A stretch of DNA of 64,000 nucleotides from Pseudomonas helmanticensis (GCF_900182985.1 NZ_FXUY01000001.1:62001-126000), one strand, 5' to 3'; positions 52,831 through 61,359 are shown, counted from the stretch's first letter. A program made the numbers and translations. Notes: a model not told the origin generated them from the sequence alone.

Positions 52831-53162
52831 CTATTTTCAAAAGTGTGTTGGGTGTGTTGAGTGTGTGTCGAGTTGATTTTGAATACCCCACACAATTTGA
52901 GTGCCCTAATTACATGCCTTCGCGGGTGTTGTGTGGGGTGTGTTGGGTTTTGTGTCGCGCACGCGCATGCAAGACGTTCTTTGCAACGAATTCAACGGAA
53001 GGAATTTTTTCTTATGCGAAGACTGATAAACCCAACAAACCCAACACACTCAACTCAAGTTTGATTGAAGCATTGAATTTAAAGGGATTTATCTGTGTTG
53101 GGTTTGTGTCAGGTTGCGGTTTTTCTGTGTTGGGTTCGGTTTTTCGGGGGGAGGAGCAATGA
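52827..53162 (+). CDS. Repeat-built small phage protein of unknown function
   Basis: The 111-residue reading frame starts inside the primase stop (ATGA) and ends overlapping the next ATG, so it is probably translated. Its DNA contains TGTGTTGGG-like repeats on one strand (52842, 52936, 53095, 53128) and the inverse CCCAACAAACCCAACAC near 53032, so the message can fold into long hairpins. The protein is correspondingly odd: VLGVLSV and GFICVGFVSG match the forward repeats, and KPNKPNTLNS the inverse ones. No family is recognised; the RNA structure might be the important product. Confidence 0.5.
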   Translation: MTIFKSVLGVLSVCRVDFEYPTQFECPNYMPSRVLCGVCWVLCRARACKTFFATNSTEGIFSYAKTDKPNKPNTLNSSLIEALNLKGFICVGFVSGCGFSVLGSVFRGEEQ

Positions 53163-53635
53163 TCGATGACATTGAAAGCCTGATGCGGCACTGGGGGGAG
53201 CAGCAAGCCCGGTTCGGCCATGAGGCCAGCTTGGGCAGTCAAATGGGCGTCATCATGGATTGGAAGGGGAGTGCACCACGCGGAACACTTGGCCCCCGCC
53301 CGCTTCTCGGGGGCGGTACCGGCATGGACTACGCGGCCGCGGAGGTCGACGCGGCTATTGCTGAGATGGAGAGTGGTGCAGGGCGTGGGCCAGCCTTGGC
53401 GAAGTTAGCTCGGTTTCGATACCACTACGGGGTATCAGTGCGTGAGCAGATGCGTGAAGTTGGTTTGTCCGAAGGCGCTGACCGGACTTACCGAAACTGG
53501 GTGCAGGCACTGCACCAGAAGGTGATGGTGATCTTGATGGCGCGTATGGGCGTTGCTCATGGCTATACCGTTCGTCGGCGTAATTTACCTCAGAGTTGCG
53601 TCAAGGTTGCGTCAAAGTCGCGTCGAGGCGGATGA
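53159..53635 (+). CDS. Unrecognised phage protein, possible late regulator
   Basis: The protein (158 residues from ATG 53159) has a variable N-terminus (MIDDIESLMRHWGEQQARFG) and a helical second half with KLARFRYHYGVSVREQMREVGLSEGADRTYRNWV, which looks like a helix-turn-helix. The place just before the lysis genes is where lambdoid phages carry a Q-type antiterminator, and it may be one; this is inferred only. Three GTTGCGTCAAG-like repeats lie in its 3' end. A terminator follows the stop. Confidence 0.5.
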   Translation: MIDDIESLMRHWGEQQARFGHEASLGSQMGVIMDWKGSAPRGTLGPRPLLGGGTGMDYAAAEVDAAIAEMESGAGRGPALAKLARFRYHYGVSVREQMREVGLSEGADRTYRNWVQALHQKVMVILMARMGVAHGYTVRRRNLPQSCVKVASKSRRGG

Positions 53636-53662
53636 CCGAAAATAGCCTCTTTTCGGTTTTTC
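53635..53662 (+). terminator. Terminator after the possible late-regulator gene
   Basis: ACCGAAAA and TTTTCGGT pair around a 7-base loop and are followed by a T run. It begins at the last base of the stop codon, so read-through into the lysis genes would need antitermination. Confidence 0.78.
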
Positions 53663-53763
53663 CGGAGGCGGGTAAAAAGTCACCACGATATGGAATTTGC
53701 GCCTCGGCGCTGACCTCGCACGTGCTGTGCAGCTTCACTCGGCCTTCCCTGTGCCGGTCACCC

Positions 53764-53787
53764 AACCCCGCTTCGGTGGGGTTTTTT
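53764..53787. terminator. Hairpin with TTCG loop before the reverse-strand membrane gene
   Basis: AACCCCGC and GTGGGGTT pair around TTCG, followed by a T run that runs into the stop codon of the reverse-strand gene. It terminates plus-strand transcripts and may mark the end of the reverse gene. Confidence 0.8.
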
Positions 53788-54082
53788 ATGCCCGACTCAT
53801 TTTGCTCAACAATTCTTCACGCAGATATTTTTTGAGCACCAACGCCACGAGGAACAGTACGAGTAAACCAATGGCGGCTAGGTTCAATGCGGCATACCGC
53901 ACCCAGAACTCCATCTGACTATTTGTGAAAAGCAAATAGATGCTGTGAATGTGGCTCGTAATCAGCACCAGTAGTCCGGTCCAGATGACACAGACTTTGA
54001 AGTCCACGAGCCGCTCTCCACTGATCGTGAAGTAACCAATTACAAGTGGGAGGAATAGTTGAGCTGCTTCGATTTTAGTCAT
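53786..54082 (-). CDS. Small membrane protein on the reverse strand (possible moron)
   Basis: The 98-residue protein has three hydrophobic segments: LFLPLVIGYFTI (about 9-20), VIWTGLLVLITSHI (about 32-45) and YAALNLAAIGLLVLFLVALVL (about 63-83). It ends with a basic tail (KKYLREELLSK). No family is recognised. It is transcribed opposite to the lysis and late genes and stops within a terminator, the usual arrangement of lysogenic-conversion genes. It might be expressed in the lysogen. Confidence 0.6.
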   Translation of the reverse strand: MTKIEAAQLFLPLVIGYFTISGERLVDFKVCVIWTGLLVLITSHIHSIYLLFTNSQMEFWVRYAALNLAAIGLLVLFLVALVLKKYLREELLSKMSRA

Positions 54083-54217
54083 TGCGACACCGTGCTGGAG
54101 TTGAGTTGAGTGCTCAGCTTAAGGCCACTCACGAGCGCCAACAAATCAAAATACAGGCCATAAATTCACCCCAGTTCAAACTAACTATCGAATGCAAAAA
54201 TTGGTTTAGGAGGAGTA

Positions 54218-54556
54218 ATGACAAGCGAGCAGCATGCGTTGGCAGAGATGCCTATTTGGCTGGTGATCGTGCTGGCCTTGGTCGGAGGCGTATCGGGGGA
54301 GATGTGGCGAGCCGACAAGGATGGGGCGCGGGGTTGGGCGTTGTTGCGCCGTCTCGCGCTTCGGTCCGGGGCCTGCATTGTCTGCGGTGTGTCGGCGATG
54401 ATGTTGATGATCGCCGCGGGCATGACGATCTGGACGGCGGGCGCCTTGGGTTGCCTCACGGCAATGGCCGGCGCGGATGTGGCCATCGGATTGTACGAAC
54501 GCTGGGCCGCCAAGCGGCTTGGCCTTTCCGAGTCGGCATCGACCGACCGAACCTAG
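54218..54556 (+). CDS. Phage holin
   Basis: The 112-residue protein has three membrane helices (PIWLVIVLALVGGVSGEM, about 12-29; SGACIVCGVSAMMLMIAAGM, about 50-69; TAGALGCLTAMAGADVAIGLY, about 73-93) and an N-terminus and C-terminus rich in charged residues, as in holin families of Pseudomonas prophages. It would form the inner-membrane pore that starts lysis. AGGAGG lies 5 bases before the ATG. No endolysin is seen in the window; it may lie in the part beyond. Confidence 0.75.
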   Translation: MTSEQHALAEMPIWLVIVLALVGGVSGEMWRADKDGARGWALLRRLALRSGACIVCGVSAMMLMIAAGMTIWTAGALGCLTAMAGADVAIGLYERWAAKRLGLSESASTDRT

Positions 54557-54688
54557 GTGCGGGGCCGACCGGGGGAGGCGATTTTTCCGGGTCCTCCCCG
54601 AGGGTCGCCCCCTACACGGGTTACGGAACTCACGATCAAGCGCGGGCTAGGATGTACCAGGGCTGTCTGACTTATTTTCGAGGACGAC

Positions 54689-55303
54689 CTAGTTTTGTTG
54701 GCAGGTGTAACTGAATTGAGCGGATGGTCTGGAGATCTTCGTGAGTCTCAGTGTGCAGGTATCGTCCAAGATATTTACGGACTTGTAGTTACCAATATTC
54801 AGCCTGACAGTCTCGTTGTTGATATTCCCAACCACCCATGTTGGATAGATGTCCTCAACGCCGAATGTGATGTGATTCTTCACGAGTTCAGCGCTTGACC
54901 CAGCGGTCAGCACAAGCTCCTGCGGAGTAATCGAGACTTGCTTCAGCTGTTCGGTGAGCAGCTTTGACTTCGCGCGAAGGTCATCGTTTTCGGCTTTCGC
55001 TGTATTGAGCTTCTCAGTTAGCTGATCGTTGTTTTTCTCAAGCTCTTCGTTTTCATTTCCGAGCTTGACAAGGTCGCCTTGAGTCTGGAGTTGCTTATCT
55101 AGCTTCTCGCTCACGGAATTCAGCTGCTTCAACGTTTCTGGGAGTTTCCATGTGCTGGACTTCTCATACGCCTTTATCTGGTTGTTAAGGTCGTTGATAT
55201 GGTTTTGAGTCGAGCTTTGGTTGTGCTGGTCTAGCCAAACTCCCAAGGGAATCAGAACGAGGAGTGCCGCCCCAGTTCGTTGCCACGTAATGTTGATCTG
55301 CAT
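54689..55303 (-). CDS. Membrane-anchored coiled-coil protein between holin and terminase (moron candidate)
   Basis: The 204-residue protein has a single membrane helix (GAALLVLIPLGVWL, about 11-24), a long coiled coil (about 30-125, with heptad-type LNSVSEKLDKQLQTQGDLVKLG) and a beta-rich C-terminal domain (LRLTKISRPSAQFSYTC). It lies on the reverse strand and is more AT-rich than the GC-rich non-coding bases around it. This suggests a late insertion in the packaging region and expression in the lysogen. No family is recognised. Confidence 0.65.
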   Translation of the reverse strand: MQINITWQRTGAALLVLIPLGVWLDQHNQSSTQNHINDLNNQIKAYEKSSTWKLPETLKQLNSVSEKLDKQLQTQGDLVKLGNENEELEKNNDQLTEKLNTAKAENDDLRAKSKLLTEQLKQVSITPQELVLTAGSSAELVKNHITFGVEDIYPTWVVGNINNETVRLNIGNYKSVNILDDTCTLRLTKISRPSAQFSYTCQQN

Positions 55304-55445
55304 CGCTTCTCAATTCTGTGAAAAAGGCCGGAATATACTATGAAACCTGATAGGAAAGTATTGGTTGCAGCACCGCGTTCGTGGGGACCCTGGCAAGTTA
55401 CGTCAGGTACGGGGTCGGAAACCCGCGGGACTGTGTTAGCGGACG

Positions 55446-55495
55446 GTTCACCAGCTTAGTGAACTGAGGTGAACAGGTGAACTCGCGGGGTGAAC
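55446..55495. promoter_or_regulatory. GTGAAC repeat cluster, candidate terminase-binding/cos region
   Basis: Four direct GTGAAC copies start at 55459, 55469, 55477 and 55490, with one inverted GTTCAC at 55446, all within 50 bases directly before the terminase small-subunit gene. A CCCGCGGG palindrome lies 15 bases to the left. In cos phages the small subunit binds repeated sites at this location. The assignment is inferred. Confidence 0.5.
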
Positions 55496-55508
55496 TGGAG
55501 AATTAATC

Positions 55509-56099
55509 ATGACAATCATCAGCAAAACGGAGTTTGCGGCCCGGCGCGGTTGGGCCAAATCCTATGTCTCAAAATTGGCCAGTCAGGATCGGCTGGTGCT
55601 TACCGAGAACGGCAAAATCGACCTTGAAGCCACCGAGGCGCTGCTTGATAAAACCAGCGATCCCAGCAAGGTCGCCGTTGCCGAACGTCACCAGCAAGAC
55701 CGGATTCAGCGTGACGTATACAGTCAACTGTCCCACGTCAGCGAGCCGACCTCCACGGCTGCGCCGCCGCAACTGATACCCGTGGACGGCAAGCACCCTG
55801 ACTACCAGCGGTCCCGCGCACTGCGCGAGCACAACATGGCCAAACTAGCCGAAATCGAGCTGGGCAAGGCGCAGGGTTCGTTGGTGTCCAGGGAGGCAGT
55901 CGAGACCGGTGCCTACGACGCAGGCAGATTGTTGCGCGACCAGTTGTTTGGGCCGCTTCCGCAGCTGTCCTATGATTTGGCGGCGATGACGGATCCTTGG
56001 CAAATCGAAAAACACCTGACGGCAACGATCCGTCGGACGCTGGAAGAGGCAGAGCGCCTCTCTTCGGCGGATCTTGAACATGCCATGACAGCGGATTGA
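55509..56099 (+). CDS. Terminase small subunit
   Basis: The 196-residue protein starts MTIISKTEFAARRGWAKSYVSKLA, a winged-helix/HTH start like the lambda Nu1 family, which recognises the packaging site. The C-terminal part is helical (RSRALREHNMAKLAEIELGKAQG, and a TATIRRTLEEAERLS helix) and probably contacts the large subunit. It lies 4 bases before the large-subunit gene. GGAGAA precedes the start, right after the GTGAAC repeats. Confidence 0.85.
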   Translation: MTIISKTEFAARRGWAKSYVSKLASQDRLVLTENGKIDLEATEALLDKTSDPSKVAVAERHQQDRIQRDVYSQLSHVSEPTSTAAPPQLIPVDGKHPDYQRSRALREHNMAKLAEIELGKAQGSLVSREAVETGAYDAGRLLRDQLFGPLPQLSYDLAAMTDPWQIEKHLTATIRRTLEEAERLSSADLEHAMTAD

Positions 56100-56103
56100 C
56101 CCC

Positions 56104-58134
56104 ATGCACACGGAATTTTCTGACGGTGCAAAGGTGTACCGTGAGAACTACTTCCGTGGACTGCGCCCTGACCCCGATCTCTGGATTGATGAATGGGCCG
56201 ATGAGTACATGCGAATCCCGCGAGACACCGGCGCACCTGAGCCAGGCCAGTACCGCACCTCACGCACACCTTATGCCCGAGAGCCGATGCGCTGCCTGTC
56301 GCCGGCTCACCCCTGCAGGCGCGTGGTCACCATGATGGCCTCGCAGTTGATGAAGACCCAGATCGCTCTCAACTGGATGGGCGGACTGATCCACATGGCA
56401 CCGTCGAACATCTTGGCCTTGCTGCCCAGTCTTGGATTGTCCAAGCGGGTTTCGGGGCGGATCAGCAAGACCATCAAGGCCACCCCGGTGTTACGCGAGC
56501 GCGTGGCAACGAGCCGCTCACGGGACGCGCGCAATACGATGGACACCAAGGAATTCGAAGGTGGTTCGCTGTACGTCACAACTGCAGGTTCTGCGGCCAA
56601 CCTTTCGGAGCTGTCGGCACGTTACATCTACGGCGACGAAGTCGATCGCTGGGAGAACGATGTTGGCCAGGAGGGTGATCCCATCCGGCTGGCCGAAACT
56701 CGGGCAACCAACTTCGGTCGCAACGCCAAGATCTATTTTTCCAGCTCGCCGACAATCAAAGGCGCTTCGCGTATCGCAGATTTGTTCGAATCCAGCGACC
56801 AGCGTCACTACTACGTGCCATGTCCTACGTGCGGTCATATGCAGGTACTGGAGTGGGAACGGCTGCACTACAGCGCGGACTACGCCACCGTGCATTACGA
56901 GTGCGCCGCCCCTGAGTGCGACGTGCTGATCGAGGAGCACCACAAAAGCGACATGCTCGCCCGAGGTGAATGGCGTGCGCATGGTCGTGGCGATGGTAAG
57001 ACCGTCGGGTTTCATCTCAGTGCGTTGTATTCGCCGACCGGCTGGATGGATTGGGCCTCGCTCGCCGTCGAGTTCGAGGACGCGAAAAAAGCCCAGGCGC
57101 AAGGCGATACCAGTCTCATGCAGGTGTTCTACAACACCCGACTGGCCAAGGTATGGGACAGCGCGCTCGAACAGACCAAGGCGGAAGTGTTGATCGCTCG
57201 GGCGCGTTTGGAAAAATACACCCTCGGCGCTATGCCGCTGGGCGTGCTGATGCTGACCGGCGCCGTCGACGTTCAGGCCAACCGCCTTGAACTGATGGTG
57301 ATGGGCTTCGGCGTCGGCATGGAGCGCTGGGTGGTGGATCACCAGATCATATGGGGCGACCCGGCGGATGAGCGCACCTGGGCAGTGCTGGACGAAAAAC
57401 TCAAGGCGCGGTACCGGCATCCCTGCGGTGTCGGCTTGGGGATTCTCGCCACTGGTGTCGACTCCGGCGGTCATCACACCGACGAGGTTTACCAGTTCTG
57501 CCGCGCCCGTCGTTGGCGTAACGTCTTCGCCATCAAGGGTGCGAGCAAGCCGGGTAGGCCGGTGATCGCTCAGCGCCCGTCCATGGTCGACGTGACCTGG
57601 AAGGGCCAGACCGAACGCAACGGCGCCGAGCTGTGGTTCGTCGGTACCGACACCGCCAAAGACTGGATCTACAACCGCTACCCGTTCCCGGATGGGCCGG
57701 GATCGCTGCACTTTGCCAACGACCTGCCGGATGAGTTCTTCGCTCAATGCGTGGCCGAACGTAAGGTCGCCCGTTACGTGCGCGGTCACAAGCGTATCGA
57801 GTGGGTCAAGGGCAAGGCGGAGCGCAACGAAGCGCTCGACCTGATGGTGTACTGCCTGGCCATGGCCCATTACTTGGGTATCAACCGGTATCAGGAACAC
57901 GATTGGGAGCGGGTCCGACAGTCACTGTCACAGGCCGGTTTGTTTGATGACACCGCAGCTATAAAACCCGTTCAAAGCGAACGTATTGCCATCGCATTGC
58001 AGCAGTCATCTAGCAATGCGAAAGCGGCACTCGTACCCGCACCGCAACCCGCTGCACCGGTCGCAACGCCGCGACCGGTAGCCGCACCCCCTCAACGCCG
58101 CAGCTCTGCCAGCGGCTATCTGAAGAGACGCTGA
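56104..58134 (+). CDS. Terminase large subunit (GpA-like)
   Basis: The 676-residue protein follows the lambda GpA family layout: an N-terminal ATPase part with the C-x-x-C Zn-like cluster YYVPCPTCGHMQVLEWERL (about 238-256), and a C-terminal nuclease part (GAVDVQANRLELMVMGF, about 385, and VDSGGHHTDEVYQF). It cuts concatemers and pumps DNA into the prohead. The end of the protein is a Pro/Ala-rich tail, as is common in this family. It lies 1 base before the gpW-like gene. Confidence 0.92.
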   Translation: MHTEFSDGAKVYRENYFRGLRPDPDLWIDEWADEYMRIPRDTGAPEPGQYRTSRTPYAREPMRCLSPAHPCRRVVTMMASQLMKTQIALNWMGGLIHMAPSNILALLPSLGLSKRVSGRISKTIKATPVLRERVATSRSRDARNTMDTKEFEGGSLYVTTAGSAANLSELSARYIYGDEVDRWENDVGQEGDPIRLAETRATNFGRNAKIYFSSSPTIKGASRIADLFESSDQRHYYVPCPTCGHMQVLEWERLHYSADYATVHYECAAPECDVLIEEHHKSDMLARGEWRAHGRGDGKTVGFHLSALYSPTGWMDWASLAVEFEDAKKAQAQGDTSLMQVFYNTRLAKVWDSALEQTKAEVLIARARLEKYTLGAMPLGVLMLTGAVDVQANRLELMVMGFGVGMERWVVDHQIIWGDPADERTWAVLDEKLKARYRHPCGVGLGILATGVDSGGHHTDEVYQFCRARRWRNVFAIKGASKPGRPVIAQRPSMVDVTWKGQTERNGAELWFVGTDTAKDWIYNRYPFPDGPGSLHFANDLPDEFFAQCVAERKVARYVRGHKRIEWVKGKAERNEALDLMVYCLAMAHYLGINRYQEHDWERVRQSLSQAGLFDDTAAIKPVQSERIAIALQQSSSNAKAALVPAPQPAAPVATPRPVAAPPQRRSSASGYLKRR

Positions 58135-58135
58135 T

Positions 58136-58342
58136 ATGTCCTTTACAAAAAAGCACCTCGACGCGGTTGAGGCGGCCATTGCTCGCGGTGAGAAAACTGT
58201 GCGCTACACCGACCGTACCGTGGAGTACCGCACGGTCGATGAACTGCTCAAGGCGCGCGAGGAAATACGATCGTCGTTGGCAAGTGCAGCTGGGCCACGT
58301 TCGCGCGTGGTCCGGCTGTACCATGCAGGGAAGGGGGTCTGA
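58136..58342 (+). CDS. gpW-like head completion protein
   Basis: The 68-residue protein begins MSFTKKHLDAVEAAIARGEKTVRY and has the DELLKAREEIRSSLA helix of the lambda gpW family, which plugs the portal and helps join head to tail. It overlaps the portal gene by one base (stop TGA, start ATG). Size and position agree with the lambda head operon. Confidence 0.85.
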   Translation: MSFTKKHLDAVEAAIARGEKTVRYTDRTVEYRTVDELLKAREEIRSSLASAAGPRSRVVRLYHAGKGV

Positions 58343-59823
58343 TGGCTCGACACTTCCCAACGCTGACCCGTAACGGATTCGTCCTGCCGTCCAACATCAA
58401 GGCCAGTTACGAAGGCGCTGGAGAAGGGCGCCGCTCCGCTGGCTGGGACGCTCCCGACAACGGGATCAACAGCATCAATACTCCGGCTCTGCGCAATTTG
58501 CGGTCGCGCTCCCGGGCGGCGGTTCGCAACGACCCTTACGCCTTCAACGTCATCGACAAGCGCGTCAGCAACCTGATCGGCACCGGCATCACGCCTAGGC
58601 CAACGACCGATGATGATGCCTTGCGCAAACTGCTCCAGGAGCTGTGGGGAGATTGGGTCGATGAATCCGATGCAGATGACCGTACCGACTTCTACGGCCA
58701 GCAGGCACTGGTGGCGCGTACGGTGGAAACCTCGGGCGAATGCTTTGTTCGCTTGCGGCCACGCGGTCTGGATGAAGGCTTAGCAGTTCCGCTGCAGCTC
58801 CAGATCCTCGCACCGGAATTCGTGCCGCACGACAAATTCGAGAGCACCAAGAACGGCAACGTCATCCGTGCCGGCATTGAGTTCACGCCCGGCGGCAAGC
58901 GGGTGGCGTACTGGATGTATCTGGCGCATCCGCGCGATGCAGCCTCGCTGAACGCCGGCTACAACCAGCTAGTGCGCGTGCCGGCGGCTCAAGTGCTGCA
59001 CATCTTCGAACCGGTTGAGCCAGGACAACTGCGCGGTGTGCCGAGACTGTCGCCGGTGCTAAAGCGCCTGCGCAGTTTGGACAACTACGACGACGCGGTG
59101 TTGTTCCGCCAAGAGGTGGCCAACCTGTTTGCCGGATTCATCAAGCGTCCCGCACCGGAGTCGGGACCGGTTCCACGCGATCCCGTCACCGGCCAATTGC
59201 TTGATCTGGATCGCGACGGCTTCACGCCGATGGTCGCGCTTGAACCCGGCACCATGCAGGAGCTGGGCGCGGGCGAAGAGGTGGAGTTCTCCAAACCGCC
59301 AGACGCCGGCAACAACTACCCGGACTTTATGCGACAGCAATTGATGGCTGCTGCAGCGGGGTCGGGTACGCCTTACGAAATCCTCACCGGCGACATGCGT
59401 GGGATCAACGATCGAGCGCTGCGAGTGGTGCTCAACGAGTTTCGGCGCCGCCTGGAACAACTGCAATTCAGCGTGTACGTCCATCAACTTTGCCGCCCCG
59501 TGCGGGCCGCGTGGATGGACATGGCGGTGCTGTCGGGTGTTCTGGTGCTGGACGATTACGCACAGAAGCGCCGCCAGTACCTTCGCACTCGCTGGGTTCC
59601 ACAAGGCTGGGCCTATATCCAGCCGGTTCAGGACGTGCAAGCACGAGCGATGGAGGTGAGAGCCGGTTTTTCGTCGCGCAGCGAGATGGTCCTGCGTACC
59701 GGCTACGACGCCGAAACGGTTGATCTGGAAAACGCCGCCGATCTGGCGCGCGCCACCTTATTGGGCCTCAACTACAACACCCTTGATGCCGTCGAAGACA
59801 CCGACGACAAGGAGCAACCATGA
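58342..59823 (+). CDS. Portal protein (lambda gpB-like)
   Basis: The 493-residue protein has the family features: N-terminal RSRAAVRNDPYAFNVIDKRVSNLIGTGITPRP (about 52-85), HIFEPVEPGQLRGVPRLSPVLKRL (about 218-240), DAVLFRQEVANLFAGFI, and SGTPYEILTGDMRGINDRALR (about 337-358). Portals form the dodecameric ring at the packaging vertex. It overlaps the next gene by 4 bases. Confidence 0.94.
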   Translation: MARHFPTLTRNGFVLPSNIKASYEGAGEGRRSAGWDAPDNGINSINTPALRNLRSRSRAAVRNDPYAFNVIDKRVSNLIGTGITPRPTTDDDALRKLLQELWGDWVDESDADDRTDFYGQQALVARTVETSGECFVRLRPRGLDEGLAVPLQLQILAPEFVPHDKFESTKNGNVIRAGIEFTPGGKRVAYWMYLAHPRDAASLNAGYNQLVRVPAAQVLHIFEPVEPGQLRGVPRLSPVLKRLRSLDNYDDAVLFRQEVANLFAGFIKRPAPESGPVPRDPVTGQLLDLDRDGFTPMVALEPGTMQELGAGEEVEFSKPPDAGNNYPDFMRQQLMAAAAGSGTPYEILTGDMRGINDRALRVVLNEFRRRLEQLQFSVYVHQLCRPVRAAWMDMAVLSGVLVLDDYAQKRRQYLRTRWVPQGWAYIQPVQDVQARAMEVRAGFSSRSEMVLRTGYDAETVDLENAADLARATLLGLNYNTLDAVEDTDDKEQP

Positions 59824-60974
59824 GCAAGAGCGCGAAACCGCGTATTTACAACCGCGCCGGCAAACGCGTCGAGGTCAAGGACAAGACCTGGTACGCCGTT
59901 CATGCCAGCGGCGAGGCCACCGAGCGAGTGATCGAAGTCTTCGTCTATGGCGAGATCGGCGCGTGGGGTATCACTGCCAATCAGTTCGTGCAGGATCTGC
60001 GCGCCATGGATGATGGTGTGTCGCCGGTGGTCGCCGCGTTCAACAGTATCGGCGGTGACCTGTTCGACGGTCTGGCCATGCACAACGCGCTGTCGCGGCT
60101 GGGCGAGCGCTGCACCGGCCGGATCGATGCACTGGCCGCGAGTGCGGCCAGTGTGGCCGTGTGCGGCGCACACCGCGTGGTCATCGCTTCCAACGCGATG
60201 TTGATGATCCATAACCCATGGACTTACGCCGCCGGTGATGCGGAGAACTTCCGCAAGGTGGCCGACGTTCTCGACCAGACCATGGAAGCGATCATCTCGG
60301 CGTACAAGGCCAAGGCGCCCGACATTGATGAGGTGGAACTGCGGCGTTTGGTTGCGGCTGAAACCTGGCTGACCGCCAACGAAGCGGTGGCATTGGGGCT
60401 GGCCGATGAAGTGGGCGACGGCGTCAAGGTCAAAGCCTGTCTCGGTCAAGGCGCGGTGCTGCAACGATTCCAGAACGCACCGGCTGATTTGCTGGCCCAG
60501 CTCGACGAGGCACCCGAACCGGATCCGGATCTTGAGCCTGTCGAACCGCCGCTGGTACCGCCTGTAGTCGACTCGGCCAAGTTGGCATTGATGGTCACAC
60601 AGCGCTGCACGGCGGCGGGCATCAGCAACCTGATCGAGCCGCTGCTGAAGTCCACCCAGCTTGAAAGTGAAGAGATCGTTTTGGCGGGTCTGGCACGCGC
60701 CAAGGCGATTAACGACCTCTGCGTGGCCGCGCGGCTGCCGGAATTCAGCGCCGAGTATGTCGCTGCAGGTCTGGATGGGCCGGCGGTGCGGGGGCGTCTG
60801 TTCGACAAGATTGTCACCAGCGGTAAGGGCTTTGAAATCGACAACAGTCTGCCGCTGGCGGACGACCTAGCGCCCAAGGTGCTGGCCAAACAACCTGATC
60901 CCAACTCGATTTGGGCCGCTCGCCAAGCGGCCCAAACTGGAACCGCGCAAAGCGCAAAAGGAGCACGAGCATGA
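59820..60974 (+). CDS. ClpP-like head maturation protease (lambda gpC type)
   Basis: Residues about 40-215 form a ClpP/S14 protease domain: FNSIGGDLFDGLAMHNAL, the nucleophile Ser in RIDALAASAASVAV (about 107) and the His in AMLMIHNPWTYAAG (about 132), with KKADPD-like acidic residues after. The C-terminal 150 residues are probably a scaffold-like extension (PDLEPVEPPLVPP linker). It cleaves head proteins during assembly. It overlaps the next gene by 4 bases. Confidence 0.9.
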   Translation: MSKSAKPRIYNRAGKRVEVKDKTWYAVHASGEATERVIEVFVYGEIGAWGITANQFVQDLRAMDDGVSPVVAAFNSIGGDLFDGLAMHNALSRLGERCTGRIDALAASAASVAVCGAHRVVIASNAMLMIHNPWTYAAGDAENFRKVADVLDQTMEAIISAYKAKAPDIDEVELRRLVAAETWLTANEAVALGLADEVGDGVKVKACLGQGAVLQRFQNAPADLLAQLDEAPEPDPDLEPVEPPLVPPVVDSAKLALMVTQRCTAAGISNLIEPLLKSTQLESEEIVLAGLARAKAINDLCVAARLPEFSAEYVAAGLDGPAVRGRLFDKIVTSGKGFEIDNSLPLADDLAPKVLAKQPDPNSIWAARQAAQTGTAQSAKGARA

Positions 60975-61315
60975 CCATCAAACAGGAACCGATGCACGCA
61001 GGTGAATTCCTGCTGTCCGAAGGCGCGGGCAATATTTCGCGTGAAGCGATCAACGTCGCGGCCGGCCCAGCGTTGTGGCCCGGGCAAATTCTCGGACTGG
61101 TGACCGCCTCCGGCGAATTTGCACCCTACGAACCGACTGCCGAGGACGGCACCGAAAACGCTGTCGCCATTCTCTACGGCCCGCTTGGCGAATCCGATGT
61201 GGTGCGTCGCGGTCGTGCCGTGGTGCGGTTGGCCGAAGTCAGCGAAGCGCATTTGACCGGTCTGGATCTGGCCGCCGAGAAAGCACTCGCCACTCATTTC
61301 GTGATCGTTCGTTAA
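60971..61315 (+). CDS. Head decoration protein (lambda gpD-like)
   Basis: The protein (114 residues from ATG 60971) has the family pattern EPMHAGEFLLSEGAGNISREA, ALWPGQILGLV, and TENAVAILYGP, matching gpD, which stabilises the expanded capsid. Its ATG overlaps the protease stop (ATGA). A hairpin terminator follows, before the major capsid gene. Confidence 0.9.
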   Translation: MTIKQEPMHAGEFLLSEGAGNISREAINVAAGPALWPGQILGLVTASGEFAPYEPTAEDGTENAVAILYGPLGESDVVRRGRAVVRLAEVSEAHLTGLDLAAEKALATHFVIVR

Positions 61316-61336
61316 GTCGATCCTTTTTTTGTATGC

Positions 61337-61359
61337 ATCCCGCCGCGTGCGGGATTTTT
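61337..61359 (+). terminator. Hairpin between decoration and major capsid genes
   Basis: ATCCCGC and GCGGGAT pair around CGCGT, followed by TTTTTC. It lies between two structural genes of the same operon, so it probably attenuates or stabilises the message. Confidence 0.7.

Noticed and set aside
56518..57900. Minus-strand reading frame of 460 codons opposite the terminase gene
   Set aside because: It is a shadow of the large terminase gene; composition and lack of motifs match other antisense frames in the window.
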